Shown here piece after piece: positions 6,154 to 13,999 of a DNA stretch of 16,412 nt (the first letter of the stretch is position 1; every line of letters starts with the position of its first letter). The notes beneath the pieces were generated by a model, which worked only from the letters and a program-made list of their open reading frames with translations, was not told the origin of the DNA and ran no database searches. Location of the stretch: positions 1 to 16,412 of the forward strand of contig JAEZLD010000025.1 in assembly GCA_023415335.1 (NCBI GenBank), given 5' to 3'. Source of the DNA: Bacillota bacterium (GTDB taxonomy: Bacteria; Bacillota; Clostridia; Clostridiales; Caloramatoraceae). The translations under genes and the position numbers were made by a program.

Positions 6154-6245
6154 TGGCGGAGAAGAAGGGATTCGAACCCTTGCTAGAGAAAACCCCTACT
6201 AACGGTTTAGCAAACCGTCCTCTTCGACCACTTGAGTACTTCTCC
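6154..6245 (-). tRNA. tRNA-Ser (anticodon GCT)
   Basis: 92 nt with encoded CCA. Acceptor stem GGAGAAG/CTTCTCC, discriminator G, anticodon stem ACGGT/ACCGT with loop TTGCTAA, long variable arm typical of tRNA-Ser, and T loop GGTTCGAATCC. Decodes AGC/AGU. The terminator follows directly. Confidence 0.97.
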
Positions 6246-6262
6246 ATATGGTTTACAAACTA

Positions 6263-6278
6263 AAACTATATATAGTTT
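6263..6278. repeat. Perfect 16-bp palindrome between the two tRNA-Ser genes
   Basis: AAACTATATATAGTTT lies in the 37-bp spacer between the tRNAs. In the precursor transcript it would form a short hairpin that may mark the processing site. Regulatory use is possible but not shown. Confidence 0.5.
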
Positions 6279-6282
6279 ATAG

Positions 6283-6373
6283 TGGCGGAAAGGGTGGGAT
6301 TCGAACCCACGGTAGGGTTACCCCTACGCCGGTTTTCAAGACCGGTGCCTTAAACCAACTCGACCACCTTTCC
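6283..6373 (-). tRNA. tRNA-Ser (anticodon TGA)
   Basis: 91 nt with encoded CCA. Acceptor stem GGAAAGG/CCTTTCC, discriminator G, anticodon stem CCGGT/ACCGG with loop CTTGAAA, and a long variable arm. Decodes UCA and, by wobble, other UCN codons. It is first in a two-tRNA transcript. Confidence 0.97.
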
Positions 6374-6389
6374 GTATCGGACAAATAAT

Positions 6390-6418
6390 ATTATATCAAC
6401 AGAAACCCTTTGTGTCAA
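6390..6418 (-). promoter_or_regulatory. Perfect consensus promoter of the tRNA-Ser pair
   Basis: On the minus strand TTGACA (6418-6413), exactly 17 bp, TATAAT (6395-6390). Both hexamers match consensus. The predicted start is only about 10 nt before the tRNA-Ser(TGA) 5' end. It lies downstream of serS, so the tRNAs can be made independently of the T-box. Confidence 0.9.
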
Positions 6419-6508
6419 CACTAAATGTGAGTTAAATATTGGATATATCTTATCTGTTGACTATACTGTCCTATACCACCATAACCATAACATGATTATA
6501 TTACAGCT

Positions 6509-7792
6509 CTATTTTGTAATCTTCTCTAACCCTCTCATATAAGGCCTTAATACCTCTGGAATTACCACGCTGCCATCTGCTTGCTGGAAGTTCTCAAGTA
6601 TAGCAGCCACTGTTCTGCCTACGGCAACTCCCGATCCATTCAAGGTATGAAGGAACTGTGGCTTTGCCTTTGGCTCTGGTCTGTACTTTATATTTGCCCT
6701 TCTGGCCTGGAAATCCTCAAAGTTTGAGCAGCTTGATATTTCCACATATCTGCCGTAGCTTGGCATCCAGACCTCAAGGTCATAGGTCTTAGCCGAGGTG
6801 AAGCCCAAATCTCCTCCGCAGAGCTTTACCACTCTGTAAGGTATCCCTATAAGCTGGAGAACCTCCTCAGCGTCATGAGTAAGCTTCTCCAGCTCCTCGT
6901 ATGACTTTTCAGGCTCTACAAACTTAACCATCTCAACCTTGTTAAACTGATGCTGCCTTATAAGCCCCCTGGTATCCCTTCCTGCTGAACCAGCCTCACT
7001 GCGGAAGCAGGCAGTATATGCCGTATACTTTATAGGAAGCTGTCCTATTTCTACAATAGTATCGCTTAGCATATTGGTAACAGGAACCTCTGCTGTTGGC
7101 ACGAGGAAGTAGTCTGTATTGTTTACCTTAAAAGCATCCTCCTCAAACTTTGGAAGCTGGCCAGTTCCTGTCATGCTCTTCCTGTTTACCATAAATGGAG
7201 GAAGTACCTCTGTATAGCCCTGATTCTCAACATGAAGGTCCAGCATGAAGTTTATGCAGGCCCTCTCAAGCCTTGCTCCAAGACCTCTGTATACTGTAAA
7301 CCTTGCTCCTGTAATCTTACCTGCAGTTTCAAAGTCCAGTATTCCCAAGTCAGTTCCTATATCCCAATGGGCCTTGGCCTCAAAGTCAAACTTCCTGGGC
7401 TCTCCCCATTTCCTCATTTCCTGGTTATCTGCATCGCTCTTGCCTGCAGGAACGTCACCAGCCGGGGTATTAGGTATTCTCAGTATATAGTACTGTACCT
7501 CTTCATCAACCTTTGCCAAATCCTCATCCTTCTGCTTGATTTCATCTGACAGGGCCTTCATCTCTGCCATAAGATCGTCAGTATTTTCTCCTGCCTTCTT
7601 CATCTTGGGTATTTGCTGTGAGGCTGTATTCCTCCTGCTCTTTAACCCTTCAACATCAGCTATTATAGTCCTTCTCTTTTCATCCAGCTCTAATATCTTG
7701 TTCACCATCTCAACTGCAAATTCCTTACCCCTGACACTTAGAGCTGCCTTTACCTCATCAGGGTTTGTTCTTATTCTTTTAATATCAAGCAT
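6509..7792 (-). CDS. serS: Seryl-tRNA synthetase
   Basis: The 427-residue product is a full-length bacterial class II seryl-tRNA synthetase, which charges all tRNA-Ser isoacceptors in the cytosol. The N-terminal antiparallel coiled coil (about 28-105) binds the long variable arm of tRNA-Ser. Motif 2 is 'FRSEAGSAGRDTRGLIRQHQF', and motif 3 is 'GSGVAVGRTVAAILENFQ' near the C-terminus. AAGGAGG lies before the ATG. Upstream is a T-box leader with a serine specifier. Downstream are two tRNA-Ser genes with no clear terminator in between, so readthrough from serS into the tRNAs is possible. No anomaly in length or motifs. Confidence 0.98.
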   Translation of the reverse strand: MLDIKRIRTNPDEVKAALSVRGKEFAVEMVNKILELDEKRRTIIADVEGLKSRRNTASQQIPKMKKAGENTDDLMAEMKALSDEIKQKDEDLAKVDEEVQYYILRIPNTPAGDVPAGKSDADNQEMRKWGEPRKFDFEAKAHWDIGTDLGILDFETAGKITGARFTVYRGLGARLERACINFMLDLHVENQGYTEVLPPFMVNRKSMTGTGQLPKFEEDAFKVNNTDYFLVPTAEVPVTNMLSDTIVEIGQLPIKYTAYTACFRSEAGSAGRDTRGLIRQHQFNKVEMVKFVEPEKSYEELEKLTHDAEEVLQLIGIPYRVVKLCGGDLGFTSAKTYDLEVWMPSYGRYVEISSCSNFEDFQARRANIKYRPEPKAKPQFLHTLNGSGVAVGRTVAAILENFQQADGSVVIPEVLRPYMRGLEKITK

Positions 7793-7834
7793 TTTATTAC
7801 CTCCTTATGCCTTATATGTGATTTTAGGGAATAT

Positions 7835-8050
7835 AAAAAGCCCTTCATCCCCTCAAAGGGACGAAGAGCCATGCTTCCGTGTTGCCACCCTAATTGGCCT
7901 ATATATTCTATAAGCCCTCTCAAACGCCTTAACGCAGCGCATGCGTCCTGCTCCTCGCAGACCCTCATGGGTGGATTCAATGGCTTTAACCACTGGCTTG
8001 CACCTAACGCCAGCTCTCTGAAGGCCTCTTCCATTTACTGGTCCCTATCA
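7835..8050 (-). promoter_or_regulatory. Serine T-box riboswitch of serS
   Basis: Stem I shows AGAGAG (8019-8014) and the distal CTGGC/GCCAG hairpin (8013-7993) enclosing GGTGCAA. The specifier loop GAA-TCC (specifier 7975-7973) is a serine codon. The T-box GGGTGGCAACACGG (7890-7877) carries TGGC, which pairs with GCCA, the 3' end of a tRNA with discriminator G; both tRNA-Ser genes nearby have G. The terminator stem is GCTCTTCGTCCC (7869-7858) with GGGATGAAGGGC (7851-7840) and a T run. Uncharged tRNA-Ser should stabilise the antiterminator and switch serS on. Confidence 0.95.
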
Positions 8051-8067
8051 CAGGTTTCATTGCATTT

Positions 8068-8095
8068 ATTATACCACTGTTTTCTAAAAAAACAA
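8068..8095 (-). promoter_or_regulatory. Promoter of the serS T-box leader
   Basis: On the minus strand TTGTTT (8095-8090), 16 bp, TATAAT (8073-8068). It lies about 18 bp before the first structured part of the T-box leader. Confidence 0.7.
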
Positions 8096-8166
8096 CTGTT
8101 TTAAAAAATTTAATACAGGTATAAATCCCCTGTAACTTGTCTACAATTTATAATGGAGGTGGGAAA

Positions 8167-8346
8167 ATGAGTGATGTTGATATACTTTATCAGATATCCA
8201 AGCTTAAGGAGATAGATTATAAGAATACATTGGTGTTAACAAGCCTTATTGAGCTTCTGATAGAAAAGAAGGTTATTACAAGAGCGGAGCTTGCCGCCCA
8301 TTCCAGAAGGCTGGACGAATACGCAGTTTCCTCACAGGATGAATGA
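8167..8346 (+). CDS. Small hypothetical protein, 59 residues
   Basis: I do not recognise a family. The product 'MSDVDILYQISKLKEIDYKN' continues as 'TLVLTSLIELLIEKKVITRAEL' and ends in an acidic tail. It is predicted to be all helical, soluble and without signal or membrane segment. The 'LIEKKVITRAELAAHSRRLD' half resembles a helix-turn-helix-like hairpin found in several unrelated small proteins and is too short to classify. ATG 8167 follows GGAGGTGGG at a good distance; an upstream GTG/TTG reading from 8137 has no site. It is divergent from serS and shares its upstream region. Good ribosome binding and intact frame argue that it is real. Confidence 0.7.
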   Translation: MSDVDILYQISKLKEIDYKNTLVLTSLIELLIEKKVITRAELAAHSRRLDEYAVSSQDE

Positions 8347-8424
8347 GTGCCATGTGTTTGGTCTATACCTTCTGCGCCTCATGGGGCAATGATAGCTGTA
8401 GTTTAAAACGATAGGTTGTAGTTA

Positions 8425-8454
8425 AGAGCCTGCCCCATATTCAGGGCAGGCTCT
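8425..8454. terminator. GC-rich hairpin between convergent genes
   Basis: AGAGCCTGCCC (8425-8435) pairs perfectly with GGGCAGGCTCT (8444-8454). It lies between the small ORF ending at 8346 and the UPF0182 gene ending at 8504. The T tract is poor on both sides, so termination may be partial. Confidence 0.6.
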
Positions 8455-8503
8455 CTTATATCTCTATACATTTGCTTCTGTTTCCTGATGCCTGGCAGGT
8501 CCG

Positions 8504-11212
8504 TCAATCAATTCCTCCCTGAAGAGTATTAAGAACCTGCTCCAGTTCCTTAAGATACTGTCCATAGGCTGCCCAATCACCACTGGTCTGTGCCTGCTTT
8601 GCCTTGTCAAACAGTTCGGAGGCTTTCCTTATAAGCTCCTTGGTGTCCTGGTCAATCTCTGTATTGCCTCCTGTTCCCTGCCCTGGCTCTTCTCCACTGC
8701 CTGGAGCTCCGGTGCTAAACAGCACCTCCATTGCCTTGTCAATTGTAGGCTCCATTACTATGGTGTCTCCATACTGGACTATGACCCTCTTAAGCTCTGG
8801 CAGGCTATTCTGGCCTGAAGATTTTAGGTAGAGTGACTTAACATACAGCAAGGACTTCTCAATAGGTATTATGCTTGTTTCGCCAAGCATCACCACGGAG
8901 CCCTGCTGGCCCCACAGACTCCTGCTTTGAGATATTTCCGTGTTAGTATTAAGCTTGGATTCGAACTGCTGTGGCCCATATATTCCCTGGTCCTCAGGGA
9001 AATTTACAGCCAGCATTCCCCCTAAATCATTATCCATCCTGACTGCGAGCCAGGATACCATGTTCTCCTTGCCTGCAACCGTATATGGTATTGCAAGTAT
9101 AAACTCCTCTGCATCCTTCCCAGGAAGCTTCATAACCTGGTATACAGCCTTGGATTCAGAGGTGGTGCCATTTGCATCCTTATATGAAGCTATGCTCCAT
9201 AGATCCTGGCCGTTATAGAAGGTATTAACATTGGTCATATGGTACTTTTCATATACCTGTGCCTGAATTTCAAACACGTCCTCAGAATACCTCAGGTGAG
9301 CTCTAAGCTCCACCGGCATTTCACTTATATCCTTGAATATGCCTCCATATATCTCGTTCATGGTTTTAGCTATACCGTCATTATTATTTGCAAGATAGAA
9401 GTCAACGGTACCATCATAGGCATCTACTACCACCTTTACAGAGTTGCTGATATAGTTTATTCCATAATAGGTTTCAGAATAGGGGAATTTATCTGTATAT
9501 GTATAAGCATCTATTATCCAGTACATTCTGTCGTTAGCTACCACCACATATGGGTCCTCGTCATAGCTGAGGAATGGTGCAATCTTCTCTATACGGTTCT
9601 TTATGTTTCTATTGAGTATTATCTTGCTGCCCGAGGATATATCGCTTGATAATACAAGGTTTGGACTTTTAAGCCTCCATGCATATATAAGCCTGTTAAG
9701 GGGGGTAAGGGTTATACCCGCCTTCCCATCATACCTATTCTCCTTATTATCATTTCCTGTAGGATAGTCTATTTCATTGCTCTTGTTGCCTACGATAATG
9801 TAGTTATAGTCCATTTCCCCAAAATATAGCTGAGGCTTGTTAAGGCTGATGCCGCTGCCCCCCTCCACAGGTATATCATCGAGTATATATTCAGGAAGGC
9901 CTGTGCTGGTTGCCTGATTGGTATAGCTCATAACTGCCCCGTAGCCATGGGTATAGAATAGGTGTGTATTCTGCCAGGTCTGCAGCCTTGCATCGCCGCT
10001 TGATAAATCAAGCTCCCTGGCAGCAACAAAAACCTGCCTGAGCTCCCCATTTATTAAGTATCTGTCAATATCTACATCTTTAAATCCATAATAGGTCCTT
10101 ATGGCCTGCATCTGGTTATAAACATCCTTGCTCAGGTCAAATTCAGTAACCCTTATGTTGTCTATGGTAGGTCTGTTGCTTTCTATATCCTTTGCAGTCA
10201 GGCTGTTATCCACCGAAAACTCCAAAGAATCCACATCATCCAGTCCAAATGCCTTCCTGGTCATTTCTATGTTATAGGATATATACTTAGCTTCCTTGTC
10301 CCTGGCATTAGGGGTTACCACTACCTTCTCTACAACTTCAGATAGCACTCCCTCACCTATCATTAGAACTATTATTAACCCCGCTGTAATCAATATGGGC
10401 TTTACCTTCTTCTTTCTTATAAATACAGCTGTAAGTATGGCTGCTATAATGCAGCATAAAGCGATAACCCTATATACTGGAAGGGTGACATTAACCTCAG
10501 TATAACCTGCGCCGTCCGCAACCCCTCCTCCTGCATATACAAGAGTAAAGGTTTTAATATAGAAGAATCCTGATATTAATATAAGAAATACCGCACCTAA
10601 AGCTGCCAGCTGCTTAGCTAAAAAAGAGCTAGCCAGATTATTCTGCCCCCTCATAAAGTTCTTGAAGTCTCTTCCAGAGTTAGCGCCTCTTGCTGTGCCA
10701 AATACCATAACAGCTATAATGGCAAACACTATTACAATCCCTATAAGAATTCCAAGTATTGATTGTATTAGGGGCAGCTTGAATATATAAAAGCTTGCAT
10801 CCTTGTTAAATAGAGGGTCCTTAACCCCAAAGTCTGTGGAGTTTATAAATTCCAATATCCTGTACCAGAATATACCTGTAAATGCCAGAGACAGTAAAAA
10901 TGACAATCCTACAGACACAAGGTTTATTATTTTTCTTAGTCTTGTATCCTCGCTTTTTACCACTGTAAGCATTTTTATCTTAAGACTCATCTTCCTTACA
11001 TAATTTATATAAGCACGTATTGCCAGGAAAAGTATAATAAAAGAGGGTATAAACACTGCGGTTTTCCACTTAAGGGATGTGAAAAATACCTTAAGATATC
11101 CAACCTCTGCGAACCATTGGTAATTAACAATCGTATCTGCCATAATTCCTATGACTATTATGAGTGCTATTATAATTCCTAAGGCCCATATGATTCCCTT
11201 TTTAACTTTCAT
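8504..11212 (-). CDS. UPF0182 family integral membrane protein
   Basis: The 902-residue product is a UPF0182 (COG1615, PF03699) protein, a family without a known function found in Firmicutes, Actinobacteria and Cyanobacteria. About seven membrane segments lie at the N-terminus (near 7-27, 53-70, 93-115, 148-172, 200-225, 247-266, 271-290). A large, probably extracytoplasmic domain follows (about 300-830) with family-typical text such as 'QTWQNTHLFYTHGYGAVMS' and 'GEMDYNYIIVG'. A Gly/Glu-rich linker leads to a C-terminal helical segment of about 60 residues. AAGGAGG precedes the ATG. It starts 7 nt after the end of niaR and is surely cotranscribed. Length is typical for the family. Confidence 0.95.
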   Translation of the reverse strand: MKVKKGIIWALGIIIALIIVIGIMADTIVNYQWFAEVGYLKVFFTSLKWKTAVFIPSFIILFLAIRAYINYVRKMSLKIKMLTVVKSEDTRLRKIINLVSVGLSFLLSLAFTGIFWYRILEFINSTDFGVKDPLFNKDASFYIFKLPLIQSILGILIGIVIVFAIIAVMVFGTARGANSGRDFKNFMRGQNNLASSFLAKQLAALGAVFLILISGFFYIKTFTLVYAGGGVADGAGYTEVNVTLPVYRVIALCCIIAAILTAVFIRKKKVKPILITAGLIIVLMIGEGVLSEVVEKVVVTPNARDKEAKYISYNIEMTRKAFGLDDVDSLEFSVDNSLTAKDIESNRPTIDNIRVTEFDLSKDVYNQMQAIRTYYGFKDVDIDRYLINGELRQVFVAARELDLSSGDARLQTWQNTHLFYTHGYGAVMSYTNQATSTGLPEYILDDIPVEGGSGISLNKPQLYFGEMDYNYIIVGNKSNEIDYPTGNDNKENRYDGKAGITLTPLNRLIYAWRLKSPNLVLSSDISSGSKIILNRNIKNRIEKIAPFLSYDEDPYVVVANDRMYWIIDAYTYTDKFPYSETYYGINYISNSVKVVVDAYDGTVDFYLANNNDGIAKTMNEIYGGIFKDISEMPVELRAHLRYSEDVFEIQAQVYEKYHMTNVNTFYNGQDLWSIASYKDANGTTSESKAVYQVMKLPGKDAEEFILAIPYTVAGKENMVSWLAVRMDNDLGGMLAVNFPEDQGIYGPQQFESKLNTNTEISQSRSLWGQQGSVVMLGETSIIPIEKSLLYVKSLYLKSSGQNSLPELKRVIVQYGDTIVMEPTIDKAMEVLFSTGAPGSGEEPGQGTGGNTEIDQDTKELIRKASELFDKAKQAQTSGDWAAYGQYLKELEQVLNTLQGGID

Positions 11213-11219
11213 ATAAGCT

Positions 11220-11741
11220 TTAAACCTCCTTCGTTATTAAGTAACCCTTTATACGCAAGGACTCTTCAATTCTGTCCATAACCTGCTGGCTGTCAGCTTC
11301 TATTGTATGAATATGAACACCGGAGGTAAGATCTGACAAGGGCTTTGCCTCTTCCTCCCCAAGCCTTCTTACAAACTGCTCCACATCGTAAACAGATTTT
11401 ATCATAAGGTTCCCTGTTATCTCACCATATAGCTTATGCTCAATGGTAACATCCATCACTCTTCCCCCTAGTGCCACAATAGTTAAAAGCTCATCTCTTA
11501 TTTCATCACGGCCATGCTTTACTGCTATAACCCTGGAAGTTCTGGATTTCTCCTCTCCTGTAACCATATATCCCTGGGGAGTTGCGATTATACTACTGCC
11601 CTCTGCCCTTAAAAGAGCTATATCCTGTACTACTACCTGCCTACTTACCATAAGTCTTGAGGATATTTCATTTCCCTTAACGGGTCCTCCTTCACTTTTA
11701 AGGATTTCAAGCAGCTTTTCTCTTCTCTCCTCGCCCTTCAT
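11220..11741 (-). CDS. niaR: NiaR-type transcriptional repressor (HTH_11 + 3H domain)
   Basis: The 173-residue product has an N-terminal winged helix (about 5-60: 'REKLLEILKSEGGPVKGNEI', 'SRQVVVQDIALLRAEG') followed by the 3H domain. The three conserved histidine motifs are present: 'AVKHGRDEIRDEL', 'IEHKLYGEI' and 'GVHIHTIE'. The family (YrxA/NiaR) represses NAD synthesis and niacin uptake genes when nicotinic acid is bound; the histidines hold a metal ion in the 3H domain. The start is the second ATG (11741), because AGGAGG is only one nt from the first but seven from the second. It is upstream of UPF0182, with which it forms an operon. No nad gene is in the window. Confidence 0.88.
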   Translation of the reverse strand: MKGEERREKLLEILKSEGGPVKGNEISSRLMVSRQVVVQDIALLRAEGSSIIATPQGYMVTGEEKSRTSRVIAVKHGRDEIRDELLTIVALGGRVMDVTIEHKLYGEITGNLMIKSVYDVEQFVRRLGEEEAKPLSDLTSGVHIHTIEADSQQVMDRIEESLRIKGYLITKEV

Positions 11742-11769
11742 GGCCATCCCTCCTAAAGATTATATTCCC

Positions 11770-11775
11770 ATTATA
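11770..11775 (-). promoter_or_regulatory. -10 element of the niaR-UPF0182 operon
   Basis: TATAAT on the minus strand (11775-11770), about 28 bp before the niaR start. No good -35 is seen (ATGGTA at 11798-11793). A TGT-AGTG-ACA sequence further upstream could be an autoregulatory site, but I cannot match it to a known motif. Confidence 0.45.
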
Positions 11776-11846
11776 CTATATTTTAGCACTATTACCATAA
11801 ATGATTACGTTTTAATTGTGTCACTACAGGGTTGGGACTAAAATAA

Positions 11847-11879
11847 GAAATTCCATGTAAAGCTTTAACATGGAATTTC
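11847..11879 (-). terminator. Terminator of the HD-domain / two-component operon
   Basis: On the minus strand GAAATTCCATGT pairs perfectly with ACATGGAATTTC around a 9-nt loop, then TTATTTT. It begins five nt after the sensor kinase stop. Confidence 0.8.
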
Positions 11880-11883
11880 CACC

Positions 11884-13257
11884 TTAACTATTCACTATTA
11901 TGCCCTTTGGAAGACATATAATAAACGTACTTCCTTCATTAACCACACTTTCGACCTTTATCTCTCCTCCATGACTTCTTACTATTTCCATGGCAATGGG
12001 TAGTCCAAGTCCGCTTCCACCTGTTTTCTTGTTCCTTGCCTTATCCAGCCTGTAGAACCTCTCGAATACCTTAGGTATTTCTTCCTCAGCTATGCCAGGT
12101 CCCTGGTCCCTTACACATATCCTTAGCATATCACCCTTCTCAATCCACATGTGTAGTGAGCTTTCCTCAGGAGAATACTTCATGGCGTTTTCAAGTATGT
12201 TATATACTGCCCTTAATATCTGCTCTCTGTTAGCCTCTATTAACACAGAAAGAGTATCCAGCTTAAAATCCAGCCTTTTCTGCTCAACCTTAAACTCCAG
12301 CTTGCTTGCAACCTCGGAACATAGTAAACCTAAGTCAAACCTCTCTGCCTTTACTCCATATTCCCCTTCCAGCTTTGTAAGCTCAAGAAGGTTTGCTACC
12401 GTCTTTGTAAGGCGGTCTATTTCTTTATCTATATCATTTAAGAATTCAAATGCAACCATCTTATCCTCAAGTGCTCCATTAAGCAATGTCTGTACCAGCA
12501 CCTTCATGCCTGCCAGAGGAGACTTAAGCTCATGGGAAGCATCTGCAACCAGAGTTCTTCTCTGCTCATCAATCATTGTAACCTTGGCGTTCATCTTATT
12601 AAATGCATCACCAAGTATTGCAATATCGTCTCTTCCAGAAACCACTACCTGCTGCTTTAATGTCCCCTTATCCATAGACTCAATTGCCTTGGTTATTCTA
12701 TGCAGAGGATTGGTAATCCTATCAACCATAACATATATTGAAAACCCTAACAGAAGCATTATTACTGCAGAAACAACTGCCAGATTCTTAGCAGTATCAT
12801 TCGCAGCATAGTATACATCATCCACCGTACTGGACAGCATGACTACTCCGAATACCTGATTGTTGCTAATAACAGGAACCGCTGCACATACAAACTTTAC
12901 TTCCCCATCATCCTCATACTCTCCAGATGACTCCTGTCCATTAAATGCTGCATCTACTATACTTATGTCCCTGATTTCTTCCCAATCAGTTTTCAGCCCA
13001 TAGCTTTCAATAATTCTGCCTTCCTTGTCTGTTATTATAACTCTTGCCCCTGACTTATACGCAACGCTTTGTATTTCCTCCCTAAAATCCTCAGCCTTGT
13101 CAATTCCTTTTTCATCAATCATATACTGCAGATTCCTTGCATAAGCCATTATCAGCTCCTGCCTTCCGGCGAGAGACCATTTTATAAACATGGTATGTAC
13201 TATAATGTTGATAATCACAAGGGCTGCAAAAATTGTTACCACATAGCTGATAACCAT
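11884..13257 (-). CDS. Sensor histidine kinase (HAMP-HisKA-HATPase)
   Basis: The 457-residue product has a membrane segment at about 4-25, an extracytoplasmic sensor region (30-155), a second segment (159-178), HAMP (about 179-232), HisKA with His242 in 'DASHELKSPLAGM', and a HATPase domain. ATP-binding motifs are N357 in 'NILENAMKYSPE', 'DQGPGIAEE' (384-392), and 'FERFYRLDKARNKKTGGSGL' (398-417). It resembles WalK/ResE/PhoR-type kinases and should phosphorylate the regulator encoded just upstream. The signal is unknown. No ribosome binding site fits ATG 13257, and the open frame continues upstream as 'ITRVKGLKNTLKLR' to ATT codons, so the true start may be non-canonical (near 13299). Confidence 0.93.
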   Translation of the reverse strand: MVISYVVTIFAALVIINIIVHTMFIKWSLAGRQELIMAYARNLQYMIDEKGIDKAEDFREEIQSVAYKSGARVIITDKEGRIIESYGLKTDWEEIRDISIVDAAFNGQESSGEYEDDGEVKFVCAAVPVISNNQVFGVVMLSSTVDDVYYAANDTAKNLAVVSAVIMLLLGFSIYVMVDRITNPLHRITKAIESMDKGTLKQQVVVSGRDDIAILGDAFNKMNAKVTMIDEQRRTLVADASHELKSPLAGMKVLVQTLLNGALEDKMVAFEFLNDIDKEIDRLTKTVANLLELTKLEGEYGVKAERFDLGLLCSEVASKLEFKVEQKRLDFKLDTLSVLIEANREQILRAVYNILENAMKYSPEESSLHMWIEKGDMLRICVRDQGPGIAEEEIPKVFERFYRLDKARNKKTGGSGLGLPIAMEIVRSHGGEIKVESVVNEGSTFIICLPKGIIVNS

Positions 13258-13285
13258 CCTTAGCTTTAGGGTGTTTTTAAGGCCT

Positions 13286-13969
13286 TTAACCCTTGTAATA
13301 ATAACCTACCCCCCATTTGGTAAGTATGTACTGAGGTTCTCCAGGGTCCTTTTCAATCTTTTCTCTAAGCCTTCTTACATGAACATCAACGGTTCTTGAA
13401 TCTCCATAATAATCATATCCCCATATAATCTCCATAAGGTTTTCACGACTATACACCTTATTGGGATTTGTCACAAGACGGAGAAGTATATCGAATTCCT
13501 TTGATGTTAGATCCACTGGTTTCTCATTTACCGTAACCTTTCTCAAAGCTACATCAATTTTTAAATCTCCGCTGTTTATTATTTCACCCTTGTTTGGTAC
13601 AAGGCTGTAAGTTCTTCTCAGGAGTGCCTTTATCCTGACCCTCAGCTCAAGTATATTAAACGGCTTTGTTAAATAGTCATCTGCTCCCAGTTCAAAGCCT
13701 ACCACCTTATCCTCATCCTCTCCCTTTGCCGTAAGCATTATAACAGGTATAGCGGACTTTTCCCTTACCTTCTTCAACAGTGTCAGACCATCTATGCTGG
13801 GCAGCATTATATCAAGTATTATCAGGTTGTAAATGTTAACATTAAGTTTTTTTAAAGCCTCTTCACCATCATAGGCAGTATCAACTGAAAATCCATCCAG
13901 CTCCAGAGTATACTTTATTCCTTTAACTATACTTTCCTCGTCATCAACAACCAGTATTCTATAATCCAT
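13286..13969 (-). CDS. OmpR/PhoB-family response regulator
   Basis: The 227-residue product has a receiver domain with the acidic pair Asp9-Asp10, phospho-acceptor Asp53 in 'LIILDIMLPSIDG', and the Lys of 'LTKPF'. A C-terminal winged helix follows: 'LTSKEFDILLRLVTNPNKVY', 'SRTVDVHVRRLREKIE', 'YILTKWGVGYYYKG'. It is a DNA-binding regulator of the WalR/PhoP/ResD kind. The start is ATG 13969, where GGAGGGGG sits at the proper distance; the TTG at 13984 is inside that site. It ends 28 nt before the kinase ATG and begins 30 nt after the HD gene. Confidence 0.95.
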   Translation of the reverse strand: MDYRILVVDDEESIVKGIKYTLELDGFSVDTAYDGEEALKKLNVNIYNLIILDIMLPSIDGLTLLKKVREKSAIPVIMLTAKGEDEDKVVGFELGADDYLTKPFNILELRVRIKALLRRTYSLVPNKGEIINSGDLKIDVALRKVTVNEKPVDLTSKEFDILLRLVTNPNKVYSRENLMEIIWGYDYYGDSRTVDVHVRRLREKIEKDPGEPQYILTKWGVGYYYKG

Positions 13970-13999
13970 TTTATCCCCCTCCAAAATAACAAAAATAGC

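Noticed and set aside
8149..8154. TATAAT just before the 59-residue protein
   Set aside because: Transcription from it would start within the ribosome binding site, and no -35 is at the right distance.
9239..9649. 136-codon plus-strand frame
   Set aside because: Antisense to the well-conserved UPF0182 domain, with shadow-type composition rich in Ile/Tyr and no ribosome binding site.
12092..12811. 239-codon open frame on the plus strand
   Set aside because: Lies antisense inside the sensor kinase gene, is Ser/Leu-rich as expected for a shadow frame, and has no convincing ribosome binding site.
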